Shown here: piece by piece, positions 52,932 to 61,936 of the stretch
How positions within the stretch are numbered: position 1 is the first letter of the stretch
Layout: every line of letters begins with the position of its first letter
Assembly (NCBI RefSeq): GCF_003024155.1
Contig: NZ_CP028136.1
Coordinates: 1,984,001-2,048,000 of the forward strand
Direction of reading: 5' to 3'
DNA length: 64,000 nt
Origin: Christiangramia fulva
GTDB taxonomy: Bacteria; Bacteroidota; Bacteroidia; Flavobacteriales; Flavobacteriaceae
Program-made: the position numbers and the translations under genes
The notes under the pieces: model-generated
What the model was told of the DNA's origin: nothing
Seen by the model: only the letters and a program-made list of their open reading frames with translations
The model's database searches: none

Positions 52932-54065
52932 ATGAAAAAGATTCAGATGGTTGACCTTCAGGGTCAGTATGAAGGTATAAAAAATGAAGTAAATGCTTCT
53001 TTCCAGGAGGTTTTTGACAGCACGGCTTTTATAAATGGCCCTCAGGTGCATTCTTTTCAGAAAGAAATGGAAGAATATTTGGGTGTTAAGCACGTTATCC
53101 CCTGTGCCAATGGAACCGATGCGCTTCAAATTGCCATGATGGGCCTTGATTTAAAACCCGGTGATGAGGTGATCACTGCCGATTTTACCTTTGCAGCTAC
53201 CGTTGAGGTGATCGCGCTGCTTCAGCTAACGCCGGTTCTTGTTGATGTAGATCCCGAAACTTTCAACATAGATCCTGAAGCGGTAAAAAGGGCCATAACT
53301 CCCCGCACACGGGCCATAGTCCCCGTGCATTTATTCGGCCAGGCTGCCAATATGGATGCCATCATGGACATAGCACGGGAACATAAACTTTATGTAATTG
53401 AAGATAATGCACAGGCGATTGGCGCGAATTATCACAGCTCGGAAGGAAAGACTAAAAAGGCCGGAACCATTGGTGACATAGCAGCGACTTCTTTTTTTCC
53501 ATCTAAAAATCTTGGCGGCTATGGCGATGGCGGTGCAATTTTTACTGATAATAATTCCCTGGCCCATACCATCCGCGGGATCGTTAATCATGGTATGTAC
53601 GAAAGATACCATCACGATGTGGTAGGTGTAAATTCGCGTCTGGACAGCTTTCAGGCAGCAGTACTCCGCGCGAAATTGCCAAAACTCGACCTTTATAACC
53701 AGGCGAGGAGGGACGCGGCACAAAAATATAATGAAGCTTTAAAAGGTGAATCTCAGGTTATAACTCCGGTTTTGGCCGGTAAAGATGACACTCATGTGTA
53801 TCATCAGTACACGCTTCAGGTCAAAAACGGAAAACGCGATGCCCTGGCAAAACACCTTCAGGAAAAAGGCATTCCGTTTGGGATTTATTATCCTATTCCA
53901 CTGCATAAGCAAAAGGCTTACGAAGATCCAAGATATAATGATAAGGATTTTCCGGTGACAAACCGACTTGTGAAAGAAGTGATCTCGCTCCCCATGCATA
54001 CCGAATTGGAAGATGATCAAATCGATTTTATCGCGACCACCATCAAGGATTTTCTAAACAGCTAA
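52932..54065 (+). CDS. DegT/DnrJ/EryC1/StrS-family sugar aminotransferase
   Basis: 377 aa, full length. PLP-binding Lys in SFFPSKNLGGYGDGG (about 187-201, Lys near 193), CANGTDALQIAM (about 58-69) for phosphate binding, and EDNAQAIGA. Such enzymes transaminate keto-sugar nucleotides for surface polysaccharide or LPS. The neighbouring waaA fits an envelope role, but no nucleotide-sugar genes are nearby, so the exact sugar is unknown. Confidence 0.93.
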   Translation: MKKIQMVDLQGQYEGIKNEVNASFQEVFDSTAFINGPQVHSFQKEMEEYLGVKHVIPCANGTDALQIAMMGLDLKPGDEVITADFTFAATVEVIALLQLTPVLVDVDPETFNIDPEAVKRAITPRTRAIVPVHLFGQAANMDAIMDIAREHKLYVIEDNAQAIGANYHSSEGKTKKAGTIGDIAATSFFPSKNLGGYGDGGAIFTDNNSLAHTIRGIVNHGMYERYHHDVVGVNSRLDSFQAAVLRAKLPKLDLYNQARRDAAQKYNEALKGESQVITPVLAGKDDTHVYHQYTLQVKNGKRDALAKHLQEKGIPFGIYYPIPLHKQKAYEDPRYNDKDFPVTNRLVKEVISLPMHTELEDDQIDFIATTIKDFLNS

Positions 54066-54154
54066 CATTCTTTAGAAGAAAGAATATTTCCTGATGGAAA
54101 GATACTCTTGAGAAGGTGAAATTTATGATAAGAAGAATTTAAATCAGAATAAAA

Positions 54155-54250
54155 AAACTGTCTAAAACTTTCAATTTTTGTCATCCTGAACTTGTTTCAG
54201 GATCTTCTGAAATAAATTCAGCTTGACGTGTTGGAAATTTCAGACAGTTT
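54155..54250. terminator. bidirectional hairpin between convergent genes, with embedded repeat
   Basis: Outer arms AAACTGTCT (54155-54163) and AGACAGTTT (54242-54250). Inside is a second stem ATCCTGAAC-TTG-TTTCAGGAT at 54183-54203 of the GTCATSCTGAAC family. Same architecture as 7877. Confidence 0.75.
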
Positions 54251-54262
54251 ATGCTAATTATT

Positions 54263-55144
54263 CTAAATTTCGGCTGAAGAAGTTTCGGCATTGCGGTCGA
54301 TTTTCTTTACCAGTCCCTGGAGCACTTTTCCGGGGCCAACCTCAATAAATTCACTGGCGCCATCCTTGATCATATTCTGAACTGATTGTGTCCATTTTAC
54401 CGGGGAAGTGAGTTGATATTCAAGATTTTTCCTGATCTCATCAGGATTGCTAACCGCCGAGGTGGTTACGTTCTGATAAACAGGGCAAATAGGCTTGTTG
54501 AAGTGGGTATTTTCAATGGCTGCTGCCAGGTCTTTTCTAGCCGGTTCCATCAATGGCGAGTGAAATGCGCCGCCAACCGGAAGTATCATCGCTCTTCTTG
54601 CTCCCCTGTCTTTTAAAGCCACACAGGCTTTTTCCACGGCATCAACTTCACCTGAGATCACCAGTTGTCCGGGGCAGTTATAATTGGCAGCCACCACAAT
54701 GCCTTCGGTTTCTGAACAAATTTCTTCCACCACTTCGTCTTCCAGTCCCAAAACTGCAGCCATGGTAGATGGTTCAAGTTCACAGGCTTCCTGCATCGCC
54801 TGGGCCCTTTTAAAAACAAGCTTTAAGCCGTCTTCAAAATTCAAAACCTTATTTGCTACAAGGGCTGAAAATTCCCCAAGAGAATGGCCTGCCACCATAT
54901 CGGGTTTAAAACTATCTCCCAGGACCTTACTTAGAATTACGGAATGAAGGAAAATGGCGGGCTGAGTGACCTTTGTTTGCTTAAGATCTTCAGCGGTGCC
55001 TTCAAACATGATATCTGTAATCTTAAAACCTAAAATATCATTGCCCTGCTGGAAAAGGTCTTTGGCTTCGGCCGATTTCTCATATAGATCGGCTCCCATT
55101 CCTGAAAATTGGGCTCCCTGGCCCGGAAAAATATAGGCTTTCAT
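54263..55144 (-). CDS. fabD: malonyl-CoA:ACP transacylase
   Basis: 293 aa, standard length. N-terminal IFPGQGAQFSGMG, nucleophile Ser in GHSLGEFSALVA (about residue 88), active-site His in GGAFHSPLM (about 193), and C-terminal FIEVGPGKVLQGL. It loads malonyl groups on ACP for fatty-acid synthesis in the cytoplasm. It stands apart from other fab genes here. Confidence 0.96.
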   Translation of the reverse strand: MKAYIFPGQGAQFSGMGADLYEKSAEAKDLFQQGNDILGFKITDIMFEGTAEDLKQTKVTQPAIFLHSVILSKVLGDSFKPDMVAGHSLGEFSALVANKVLNFEDGLKLVFKRAQAMQEACELEPSTMAAVLGLEDEVVEEICSETEGIVVAANYNCPGQLVISGEVDAVEKACVALKDRGARRAMILPVGGAFHSPLMEPARKDLAAAIENTHFNKPICPVYQNVTTSAVSNPDEIRKNLEYQLTSPVKWTQSVQNMIKDGASEFIEVGPGKVLQGLVKKIDRNAETSSAEI

Positions 55145-55263
55145 CTTTTTTTTTTTAGTTTTTCTATTTCAGATGCAAATAAGGCACTCAACATTTTGAA
55201 TGACCTAAGGATCTGTATGGCTGTTTTGTCAAGTTTTCTGCCTCCCCAAAATTAGGCATAAAT

Positions 55264-55303
55264 AAAAAGACCTCATAACAAAAGAGCGGTTACGAGGTCT
55301 TTT
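55264..55303. terminator. hairpin terminator
   Basis: AAAAAGACCTC / GAGGTCTTTT stem, after the stress-protein gene on the - strand. Confidence 0.8.
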
Positions 55304-55319
55304 CCGACAAATACAGTCT

Positions 55320-55820
55320 TTAAAGTTCTAATTTTCCTTTTTCGCCAATGTCGGTATCTTTGCCTGCTGCAGCCATTCCTATTTTAAAGAGGGTGATGTA
55401 TTTGTTGGTTTTGGTATCCCAGTAATAAGCCTCTTTAGGATTGACTTTTATACCGGTCAATTTTGGATCGTCTTTTCCTTTTTCAAACCAGGCGTCATCA
55501 ACTTTTGAATAAAGTTCATTCAGAACTTGCCTGTTCGTTTCAATAAAAGCTTCGCCAAAGATGCTGATGTATTCTTTATCTGAATTGTCGCTGAACAGCA
55601 ATTGTACATCCCTGTCTTTTTCAATATTCTTGTTGTGTTCACTGTCACTTCTGCTCAAAAACCAGATCGCGCCATGCTCGTCTACCTCTTTGGCCGTCAT
55701 TGGGATAGCACTCAATGGTTTTGAAAGCATATCGGTGACCAGAATTCCGGTTTTGATATCCTCGACCAAAGATTTGATCTTTTCCCTCGCATTTTTATCA
55801 TATAAATTCTTAGTACTCAT
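55320..55820 (-). CDS. general stress protein 26-like PNPOx-fold protein
   Basis: 166 aa. Split-barrel flavin-binding fold: LSAIPMTAKEVDEHGAIWFL (about 38-57), EHNKNIEKDRDVQLLFSD, then the conserved YISIFGEAFI (about 84-93). Relatives bind FMN or pyridoxamine phosphate and are induced by stress. Its physiological role is undefined. It is followed by its own terminator. Confidence 0.88.
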   Translation of the reverse strand: MSTKNLYDKNAREKIKSLVEDIKTGILVTDMLSKPLSAIPMTAKEVDEHGAIWFLSRSDSEHNKNIEKDRDVQLLFSDNSDKEYISIFGEAFIETNRQVLNELYSKVDDAWFEKGKDDPKLTGIKVNPKEAYYWDTKTNKYITLFKIGMAAAGKDTDIGEKGKLEL

Positions 55821-55915
55821 AGTCTAACTGTTTTTTCTGAATATACTTTAGCAAAACAGTCTTTTGCGCTAAGGAAGTGCTAAAAAAGGTATTGTGCCTG
55901 TTAAGAAATGCAAAA

Positions 55916-56812
55916 TCAGCTATAATGGCTGATGATCGAAGTAACCTGGGATTTATAGGCGCCGCCGAAAATATTCAGGTGAACCAGGAGATAGTAGAGT
56001 TCCCAAAGGGGTATTCGGTCTTTCCATCCATTTTCTAAAGGAAATACCTCGTTGTACCGGTTGAAAAGTTCGTCATTGAATCCCCCGAATAAATGCATCA
56101 TCCCGATATCCATCTCCCGTGGAGCATAGGCTGTCGCGGGATCGATCAGGCAGGGTTCTCCCTCTTTATTAATAATGAAATTGCCATTCCAAAGATCACC
56201 ATGGATCAGGGAAGGTTTTTCATCGGGAATCTCATTTTTGATATTTTTAAAAAAGGAATCGTTAATTTTTAGTTTAAAGCCGTTTACTTCTGCCATTTTA
56301 AGTTGAGGTTTTAGCCTCATTTCAATGTAGAATTCTGAAGCCGAAGTTTTGTTTTCATTATACTGCGGCAGGCTTCCTATATAATTGTTTTTTTCGAGTC
56401 CGAACTGGTCAGCCGAAACCTGGTGCAGTTTAGCCAGCTTTTCTCCGAAGATCTTCCAGAAATCGGGATGCATTGGGGCCGATTCCTTATGTTCGAGAAG
56501 CAGATAGCTTTTGTTGTCAATTATACCGTTTTTAAAGGGTTTTGGTACATCAATTTTATCAGGTTCAAGCAGTTTTTCAAGTCCCAGTTTTTCGGCTTCG
56601 AACATGCCGGGGTACTTATCGGCATCATTTATTTTTACCACGAATTTTTCTTCGTTTCCTTTTAGAACAAAGACTTCATTAATATCTCCGCCGGTTAAAG
56701 GAAAGGATTCTGAAAACCTGAGATCATTTTCTTCAGCAATTTTTCCAAGTACGTCATTAATCTTTTCGTCGGTCATAAGTCTTGTAAGTAAAAGCGTATT
56801 TATGTTTATCAT
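55916..56812 (-). CDS. fructosamine/ketosamine-3-kinase family protein
   Basis: 298 aa from the first Met; MTDEKIN (ATG at 56776) is the better start, overlapping folA by 20 bp. Kinase-like fold: LTGGDINEVFVLKG (G-loop), SYLLLEH, catalytic SLIHGDLWNGNFII (about 200-213) and LIDPATAYAPREMD. It phosphorylates glycated amines so that they decompose. Cytoplasmic repair enzyme, cotranscribed with folA. Confidence 0.9.
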   Translation of the reverse strand: MININTLLLTRLMTDEKINDVLGKIAEENDLRFSESFPLTGGDINEVFVLKGNEEKFVVKINDADKYPGMFEAEKLGLEKLLEPDKIDVPKPFKNGIIDNKSYLLLEHKESAPMHPDFWKIFGEKLAKLHQVSADQFGLEKNNYIGSLPQYNENKTSASEFYIEMRLKPQLKMAEVNGFKLKINDSFFKNIKNEIPDEKPSLIHGDLWNGNFIINKEGEPCLIDPATAYAPREMDIGMMHLFGGFNDELFNRYNEVFPLENGWKDRIPLWELYYLLVHLNIFGGAYKSQVTSIISHYS

Positions 56813-57245
56813 CGGCAGGGTGATGTTCTTCCTTTATAAGCTTCCATTCATCTTCCCTGATCGCAGGGAAAAAGGTATCTGCATCAAATTTCCCATGCAC
56901 GCGCGTAAGCTCTATCCTGTCCGCATATTCCATTCCCTGCCTGTAGATCTCGCCGCCGCCAATAATAAAAACCTGCGGATCCAGTTTTGAAACTTTCAGT
57001 GCTTCTACCAGCGATTGTACCACGATCACTCCTTTGGGCTGGTAATCTTCCTGTCGCGTGATCACAACATGGGTCCGGTCGGGCAGTAACTTTGGAAAAG
57101 TTTCGAAGGTTTTCCTGCCCATAATAATATAATGATCACTCGTTAGTCTTTTAAAACGCCTGAAGTCATCTGGTAAATGCCAGACGAGATCATTATCTTT
57201 TCCAAGTGCATTATTTTCCGCGGCAGCGGCAATCATTGTTATCAT
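56757..57245 (-). CDS. folA: dihydrofolate reductase
   Basis: 162 aa. MITMIAAAAENNALGKDND, DLVWHLPDDFRRFKRLT, IMGRKTFETF and FIIGGGEIYRQ are family hallmarks; Asp27-equivalent in LPDD. It makes tetrahydrofolate from dihydrofolate, needed after ThyA (encoded 5.5 kb away). The 2TM gene is 4 bp upstream and the kinase gene overlaps downstream, so this is an operon. Confidence 0.97.
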   Translation of the reverse strand: MITMIAAAAENNALGKDNDLVWHLPDDFRRFKRLTSDHYIIMGRKTFETFPKLLPDRTHVVITRQEDYQPKGVIVVQSLVEALKVSKLDPQVFIIGGGEIYRQGMEYADRIELTRVHGKFDADTFFPAIREDEWKLIKEEHHPADDKHKYAFTYKTYDRRKD

Positions 57246-57249
57246 TAAC

Positions 57250-57708
57250 CTAACTGTTTATGGGTCCCCGGGGATCAAGCGGACGGGTTGGTTTATTGTC
57301 ATCTTCGGGTCCGGGCTTTTTTTTATTTTCCGGCAATGGATGTTCTCTTTCCACTTTTTCCTTAAGAAGGGCAATTTTTTCTTTTTGCTTTTTAACCAGC
57401 CGATCGGTTTCTTTTGCTTCCCATTCTTTTCCCATAAAACTGTTTACGATAAAGACATTGAAAAAATGAATGATCAAAATTAAAGCCCACAGTAAAACGG
57501 CCCAGACAAACCAGTCATAGCCCAAAATTTGAAAATCCTGCTGCCAGCCTATTACCTCATTGAGCACAATGAGCAAAACCGCGCCGATAAGAAAGATTAC
57601 GAAATGACGAAAAAGTCTTTTCTTTTCCCGGGTGCGACGCCTTGCATTTTCATACAACTCACGTTGCTCGTAATCTATTTTAGATTCGTTTTTCTTTTTA
57701 GAGAACAT
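57250..57708 (-). CDS. 2TM-domain protein
   Basis: 152 aa. Residues 18-92 form the 2TM domain: arginine-rich ENARRRTREKKRLFRHF, TM1 VIFLIGAVLLIVLNEVIGW, TM2 WFVWAVLLWALILIIHFFNV, then FMGKEWEAKE. A coiled-coil and Pro-rich tail follow. It is often found with LytTR or histidine kinases in Bacteroidetes; here it leads the folA operon. Function unknown. Confidence 0.88.
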   Translation of the reverse strand: MFSKKKNESKIDYEQRELYENARRRTREKKRLFRHFVIFLIGAVLLIVLNEVIGWQQDFQILGYDWFVWAVLLWALILIIHFFNVFIVNSFMGKEWEAKETDRLVKKQKEKIALLKEKVEREHPLPENKKKPGPEDDNKPTRPLDPRGPINS

Positions 57709-57765
57709 AATTCGGTTTACATTAGTGTACTATCAAATTTACTGTTAAAAAAAAGAACACCCCAA

Positions 57766-58848
57766 ATGCTTATGGATAATTTAAGAAAAGGCTTCCCGGT
57801 ACTGCAACAATATACCTACTTAAATACGGCTGCTTCGGGACTTCTTCCTGAAAAAGTCTGGGAATTCCGCCAGGATCACGACCTGGATTTCTTAATTCAG
57901 GCCAGTATTTTAAAGGAAAAACAGGGCGAGGTTTTAACAGAAGTTAGGGAAGCGGTAGGTGATTTTTTCCATTGTGCTCCAAATCGGGTTGCCCTTGTGC
58001 CTAATTTCTCGTACGGCTTCAATAGTCTTCTGGAAAGCATTTCTGGTGATAAAAAGGCTTTGCTGCTCGAGAATGATTATCCTTCTATTAACTGGCCAGT
58101 GAAATCGCGAAAATTTGAAACGGTTTTTGCTAAAATTGATCAAAATCTTGAGGATAATATCCTTCAGAAAATTGAAAAGGAAAAACCAGATTTCTTTGCT
58201 TTTAGTATTGTTCAGTATATAAACGGAGTTAAGCTGGGTATTGATTTTCTCAAAGAACTGAAGCAGAAATTTCCCGATTTGATCCTTATCGCCGATGGCA
58301 CTCAATACCTGGGAACTGAAAATTTCAAATTTGATGAAACCAATATAGACGTTGTCATTAGCAGTTGTTATAAATGGCTGAATGGCGGCTACGGAAATGG
58401 TTTTATGCTTTTTAACGACGATATTCAGGGAAAGATATCTCCAAAACATTTAGGTTTTGGTTCGTTGCAGGGAAAATATAAAGCTCACGAAGGGAATTTC
58501 ATAGGTAAATTTGAGCCTGGTCATCAGGATACGCTCAATTACGGAAGTTTGAAAGTAGCTATTGACGTGATCAAGGAAAAAGGAATGGAAAATATAGAAA
58601 CCCAGGTGAAAAAACTCAAAAATGGTGCAGCGCAAAAGTTTCTGGAAGCCGGTTTAATTGAACCCTGGATTGGAGAAAGACCCGATATTGCCCCACTTTT
58701 CAATATAAAAGGTGACGAAAAACTATCTGAAAAACTTAGAAGCGAAGGAGTTATTACCTCCCGCAGAGGGGATGGAATTAGAGTGAGTATGCATTATTTT
58801 AATACCGAAGATGAGCTTAAACTCCTTTTTAAGCTGTTAAAAATTTAA
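57766..58848 (+). CDS. class V PLP-dependent aminotransferase/desulfurase-like enzyme
   Basis: 360 aa from the ATG at 57766; an ATG 6 bp later also fits. An upstream-open frame starting 57529 overlaps the 2TM gene and is not real. Lys for PLP in SSCYKWLNGGYGNG (about 199-212); YLNTAASGLLP; LIADGTQYLG with Asp. The class includes kynureninases, cysteine desulfurases and the ergothioneine C-S lyase EgtE. egtD and egtB lie about 1 kb on, so an EgtE role is possible but not shown. It is divergent from the 2TM gene. Confidence 0.85.
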   Translation: MLMDNLRKGFPVLQQYTYLNTAASGLLPEKVWEFRQDHDLDFLIQASILKEKQGEVLTEVREAVGDFFHCAPNRVALVPNFSYGFNSLLESISGDKKALLLENDYPSINWPVKSRKFETVFAKIDQNLEDNILQKIEKEKPDFFAFSIVQYINGVKLGIDFLKELKQKFPDLILIADGTQYLGTENFKFDETNIDVVISSCYKWLNGGYGNGFMLFNDDIQGKISPKHLGFGSLQGKYKAHEGNFIGKFEPGHQDTLNYGSLKVAIDVIKEKGMENIETQVKKLKNGAAQKFLEAGLIEPWIGERPDIAPLFNIKGDEKLSEKLRSEGVITSRRGDGIRVSMHYFNTEDELKLLFKLLKI

Positions 58849-59049
58849 GTTTTAGATGCAAATTCCAGGGATTTAGGTTTCAAATATTTTGAAGATATCT
58901 TTATGATAACGATTGCGAATTTGTATGTCGCCTTTAAATAACATAAAAATATCAGAATATCGAAAAAATGAAGCTAAGCTTTTGATTTTTATTGTTTTGT
59001 AAAAATTTATTAATTTAATTTGGCCAATGGAAATTTTAATTTTTTAGCC

Positions 59050-59340
59050 ATGTCAATTACAAAACAGTATTTAAAGTCAAAACCTGAGTGTAAGGTCACT
59101 TTTAATGTGCCAGCGAAAGATGCAAACAATGTGGAGGTAGCAGGAGATTTCAATAACTGGAAATCTACTAAACTAAAAAAATTCAAAAACGGCAATTTTA
59201 AGGGTCAGGTGAACCTGCCGGTAGATAAAGAATATCAGTTCAAGTATATCATAGACGGTGAATGGGTTAATGAACCTGAAGCCGATCGTTTGGAATGGAA
59301 CGAATATGCTTCAACTGAGAACAGCGTACTTGTAGTTTAA
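59050..59340 (+). CDS. glycogen-binding (CBM48/isoamylase N-terminal) domain protein
   Basis: 96 aa from the ATG at 59050. A single domain: CKVTFNVPAKDANNVEVAGD, FNNWKSTKLKKFKNGNF, YQFKYIIDGEWVNEP. Such domains bind branched alpha-glucans. No catalytic part is attached, so it may regulate a glycogen enzyme. ATG at 59050 is preferred over the earlier frame start at 59020, which has no sensible leader. Confidence 0.85.
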   Translation: MSITKQYLKSKPECKVTFNVPAKDANNVEVAGDFNNWKSTKLKKFKNGNFKGQVNLPVDKEYQFKYIIDGEWVNEPEADRLEWNEYASTENSVLVV

Positions 59341-59369
59341 ATTTTTCGGTATTCTGGATGAGGTAAAAA

Positions 59370-59650
59370 TTAGGGAATAAGCTTTACTCCATTCCGGAAT
59401 GCCACGAAATTTTTTATCGGGCGGGCAGCATAGCTTGTCTGCGGAAAATACCAGGCAGCGTCTTTATTGATTTCCCCGGCTACTTTTATATGGAAATAAG
59501 CAGCCCTGCCTTTCCATGGGCAATGCCTTCCATATTGCTGTGAACGAAATATTCCTTGTGAATATCTTCCATGGGAAAATAGTGAGTATCCTCAACGGTC
59601 CTGGTATCTTCACTTTCTGCAATTACGTGTTGGTTCCAGATCGCTTTCAT
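59370..59650 (-). pseudogene. DUF427 protein with internal frameshift
   Basis: Starts MKAIWNQHVIAESEDTRTVE, then THYFPMEDIHKEYFV. About codon 40 the frame breaks; another frame continues CPWKGRAAYFHIKVAGEINK, then DAAWYFPQTSYAARPIKNFV and AFRNGVKLIP. Together these make a normal DUF427 domain of about 92 aa. The break is near nt 59525-59535 (one base missing or extra). Could be a sequencing error. Confidence 0.8.
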
Positions 59651-59669
59651 AATATTATATCTCTAAGGT

Positions 59670-60638
59670 TTAGTTTTTCTTAAAGATATAATTTTTGTAA
59701 AAACCTGCTGAATCTGTGAAAGTTTGTTCAACTTTCAATCCTGCCTCACTGGCCAGCCATTTTACTATGGAATCGTCATATTTCTGGGAAATTTCGGTGT
59801 GAATACTTTCCCAGCTGTCAAAATGGACTTCCAGTTCCAGTTTTTGAATTTTTACATTCTGCTCAATACTGCTAACCAAAAAACTTTTTGCCGTTCCGGT
59901 TTCGGGATCATAGGTTTCCCAGTGTTTAAAGCTATCCGGATTGAAATCTCCGCCTAATTCCTTATTAATACGTACCAGTAAATTTTTGTTGAAGGCTTCG
60001 GTTATTCCGTTAGGATCATTGTAGGCATCAAGAATTTTTTTCGGGTCTTTTTTCTGGTCAAAGCCCATAAAAAGCATGTCATCCTTATCCATGGCTTTAG
60101 CGATATTCGATAAAAAGATTACCGCATCTTTGTGTAATAAGTTCCCGATATTACTGCCGAGAAACAAAATTACCTTCTTCCGTCTGTTATATTCTGCCAG
60201 CTCTTCAAGGGTTTTAAAATAAGTTCCCTGTTGCGGTGAAACTTTTGCTTCAGGAAGTTCCTTTTTTAAAGATTTTTGGAGTTCATCCAGAGCATGCTGG
60301 CTTATATCTATCGGCAGATACTTAAAATCATCGCTATTTTTCAGAAGTTCTTTCAGAAGAATTTTAGTTTTTTTACCATCTCCCGCTCCGAGTTCGATGA
60401 GATCAAAAGCCTCTTTCTCACTGAAAGCCGAGCAGATTTCAGCAGCGTTTTGTTCCAGGATTTCAAACTCACACTGCGTAAGATAATATTCAGGCATATC
60501 CATGATCTTCTGGAACAATTTGTCTCCCTTTTCATCGTAGATATATTTTGAAAGCAGGTATTTGGGATAACTCGTGAGCCCCTTATATGTGTCTTCGGCA
60601 AAAGCAGACTCAAACATAGTCCTGGTGGTTGTGTTCAT
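59670..60638 (-). CDS. egtD: L-histidine N-alpha-methyltransferase (ergothioneine)
   Basis: 322 aa. SAM motif IELGAGDGKKTKILL (about 79-93), FLGSNIGN, and the DUF2260/EgtD C-terminal half with FNKNLLVRINKELGGDF. It makes hercynine from histidine. The gene begins 8 bp after the egtB stop, so both are cotranscribed. N-terminal part with YPKYLLSKYIYDEKG matches the family. Confidence 0.93.
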   Translation of the reverse strand: MNTTTRTMFESAFAEDTYKGLTSYPKYLLSKYIYDEKGDKLFQKIMDMPEYYLTQCEFEILEQNAAEICSAFSEKEAFDLIELGAGDGKKTKILLKELLKNSDDFKYLPIDISQHALDELQKSLKKELPEAKVSPQQGTYFKTLEELAEYNRRKKVILFLGSNIGNLLHKDAVIFLSNIAKAMDKDDMLFMGFDQKKDPKKILDAYNDPNGITEAFNKNLLVRINKELGGDFNPDSFKHWETYDPETGTAKSFLVSSIEQNVKIQKLELEVHFDSWESIHTEISQKYDDSIVKWLASEAGLKVEQTFTDSAGFYKNYIFKKN

Positions 60639-60645
60639 TTATTTA

Positions 60646-61809
60646 TTATTTAACTAATCGGAAACCGGTAAACTGCCACCTTAATTGTGGATGAAAAAAA
60701 TTGCGGTAAGTAGGTCGTGTATGGTTTTGGGGAGTAACTACCGAGCCGCCACGCAGGACTTTCTGGTTGACCATGAATTTACCATTGTACTCACCAAGTG
60801 CGCCATCGGCTTTTTTATAACCCGGATAGGGTGAATAGGCACTTTCGGTCCATTCCCAGCGACTTCCCCATTCAAATTTAGATTGGGCTGTTTCCCATTC
60901 TTCTTCAGTTGGAAGTCGCATTCCTTTCCATTGTGAATAGGCAAAAGCCTCATAATATGAAATATGGGTTACCGGCGCATTCAGGTTGAGTTTCTGGAGT
61001 CCACCTAAGGTATATTGATGCCATTCTTCATTGATTTTATGCCAGTAGGAGGGAGCCGAAATCTCGTTTTCATTCACCCAGTCCCAGCCTTCGGCATGCC
61101 ACAGCAAAACATCTTCATAACCTCCGTCGTCAATAAAGTCAATGAATTCTTTATTGGTGACCAGTTTATTCGAAATTTCATAATCGCAGAGAAAAACCTT
61201 GTGAAGGCCTTTTTCGTTGTCATAGCAGAAATCATCAGATTTATGGCCAATTTCGTAGATTCCTTCAGGAATTTTTATCCATTCACGATCGAATTCCTGG
61301 ACGGGATTTTCTTCAAATTCATCGTTGTATTTGGGAAAAAGCGGATTATTTCCCAGTATATATTTAATATCGGTATAAAGCAGCTCCTGGTGTTGTTTTT
61401 CATGATGACAACCAATTTCCAGAACGGCAAGAGCTTCTTCATCAAGCTTTTTGTTTTTTAAAAGATCCAGAACGGCATCGGTAACATATTTTCTGAAATT
61501 ATAGATCCATGCAACGGTAGGCCTGGAAAGGTTTCCGCGGTTGGTGCGAATTACCTTTTCGCCCACACTTTCATAGTAACTATTGAAAACGTAAGCGGTA
61601 TTCTCATCATAAAGCTGGTGGCTATTGGAATATTTTTTCAGGACAAATTCTTCAAAAAACCAGGTGGTATGGCCAAGGTGCCATTTTGGAGGCGAGACAT
61701 CAACGATGGGCTGAACCACATAATCTTCGGTTTCCAGAAACGAGCAGATATGTTCGGAATCTGCCCTTGTTTTTTTGAAAAGTTCAATTAGTTCTTCTTG
61801 TGAAAGCAT
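60646..61809 (-). CDS. egtB: sulfoxide synthase EgtB-like (ergothioneine)
   Basis: 387 aa from the ATG at 61809. A longer frame starts at 61842, but that start lies on a -7 promoter box, so 61809 is chosen. DinB-like iron-binding part: HLGHTTWFFE (about 42-51) and HHEKQHQELL (about 131-140). C-terminal FGE-sulfatase fold with MRLPTEEEWE, WEWTESAY, RGGS and FTGFRLVK. It joins hercynine to a thiol (Cys or gamma-glutamylcysteine) with oxygen. Cotranscribed with egtD. Confidence 0.92.
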   Translation of the reverse strand: MLSQEELIELFKKTRADSEHICSFLETEDYVVQPIVDVSPPKWHLGHTTWFFEEFVLKKYSNSHQLYDENTAYVFNSYYESVGEKVIRTNRGNLSRPTVAWIYNFRKYVTDAVLDLLKNKKLDEEALAVLEIGCHHEKQHQELLYTDIKYILGNNPLFPKYNDEFEENPVQEFDREWIKIPEGIYEIGHKSDDFCYDNEKGLHKVFLCDYEISNKLVTNKEFIDFIDDGGYEDVLLWHAEGWDWVNENEISAPSYWHKINEEWHQYTLGGLQKLNLNAPVTHISYYEAFAYSQWKGMRLPTEEEWETAQSKFEWGSRWEWTESAYSPYPGYKKADGALGEYNGKFMVNQKVLRGGSVVTPQNHTRPTYRNFFHPQLRWQFTGFRLVK

Positions 61810-61839
61810 AAAAAAGAGTGATACTTTATATGTACCACT

Positions 61840-61847
61840 CAAATTTA
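61840..61847 (-). promoter_or_regulatory. -7 box of egtBD operon
   Basis: TAAATTTG on the - strand, a full consensus match, 31 bp before the chosen ATG. No TTG at the proper spacing. Confidence 0.6.
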
Positions 61848-61936
61848 CAATTTTTACAAAGTTCGCTTCCTAAGAATGCGTTAAGGTGACGTTAAACTTG
61901 TTTTGCAAATGTTTAACCCCCTGGCTTAACAGCAAT

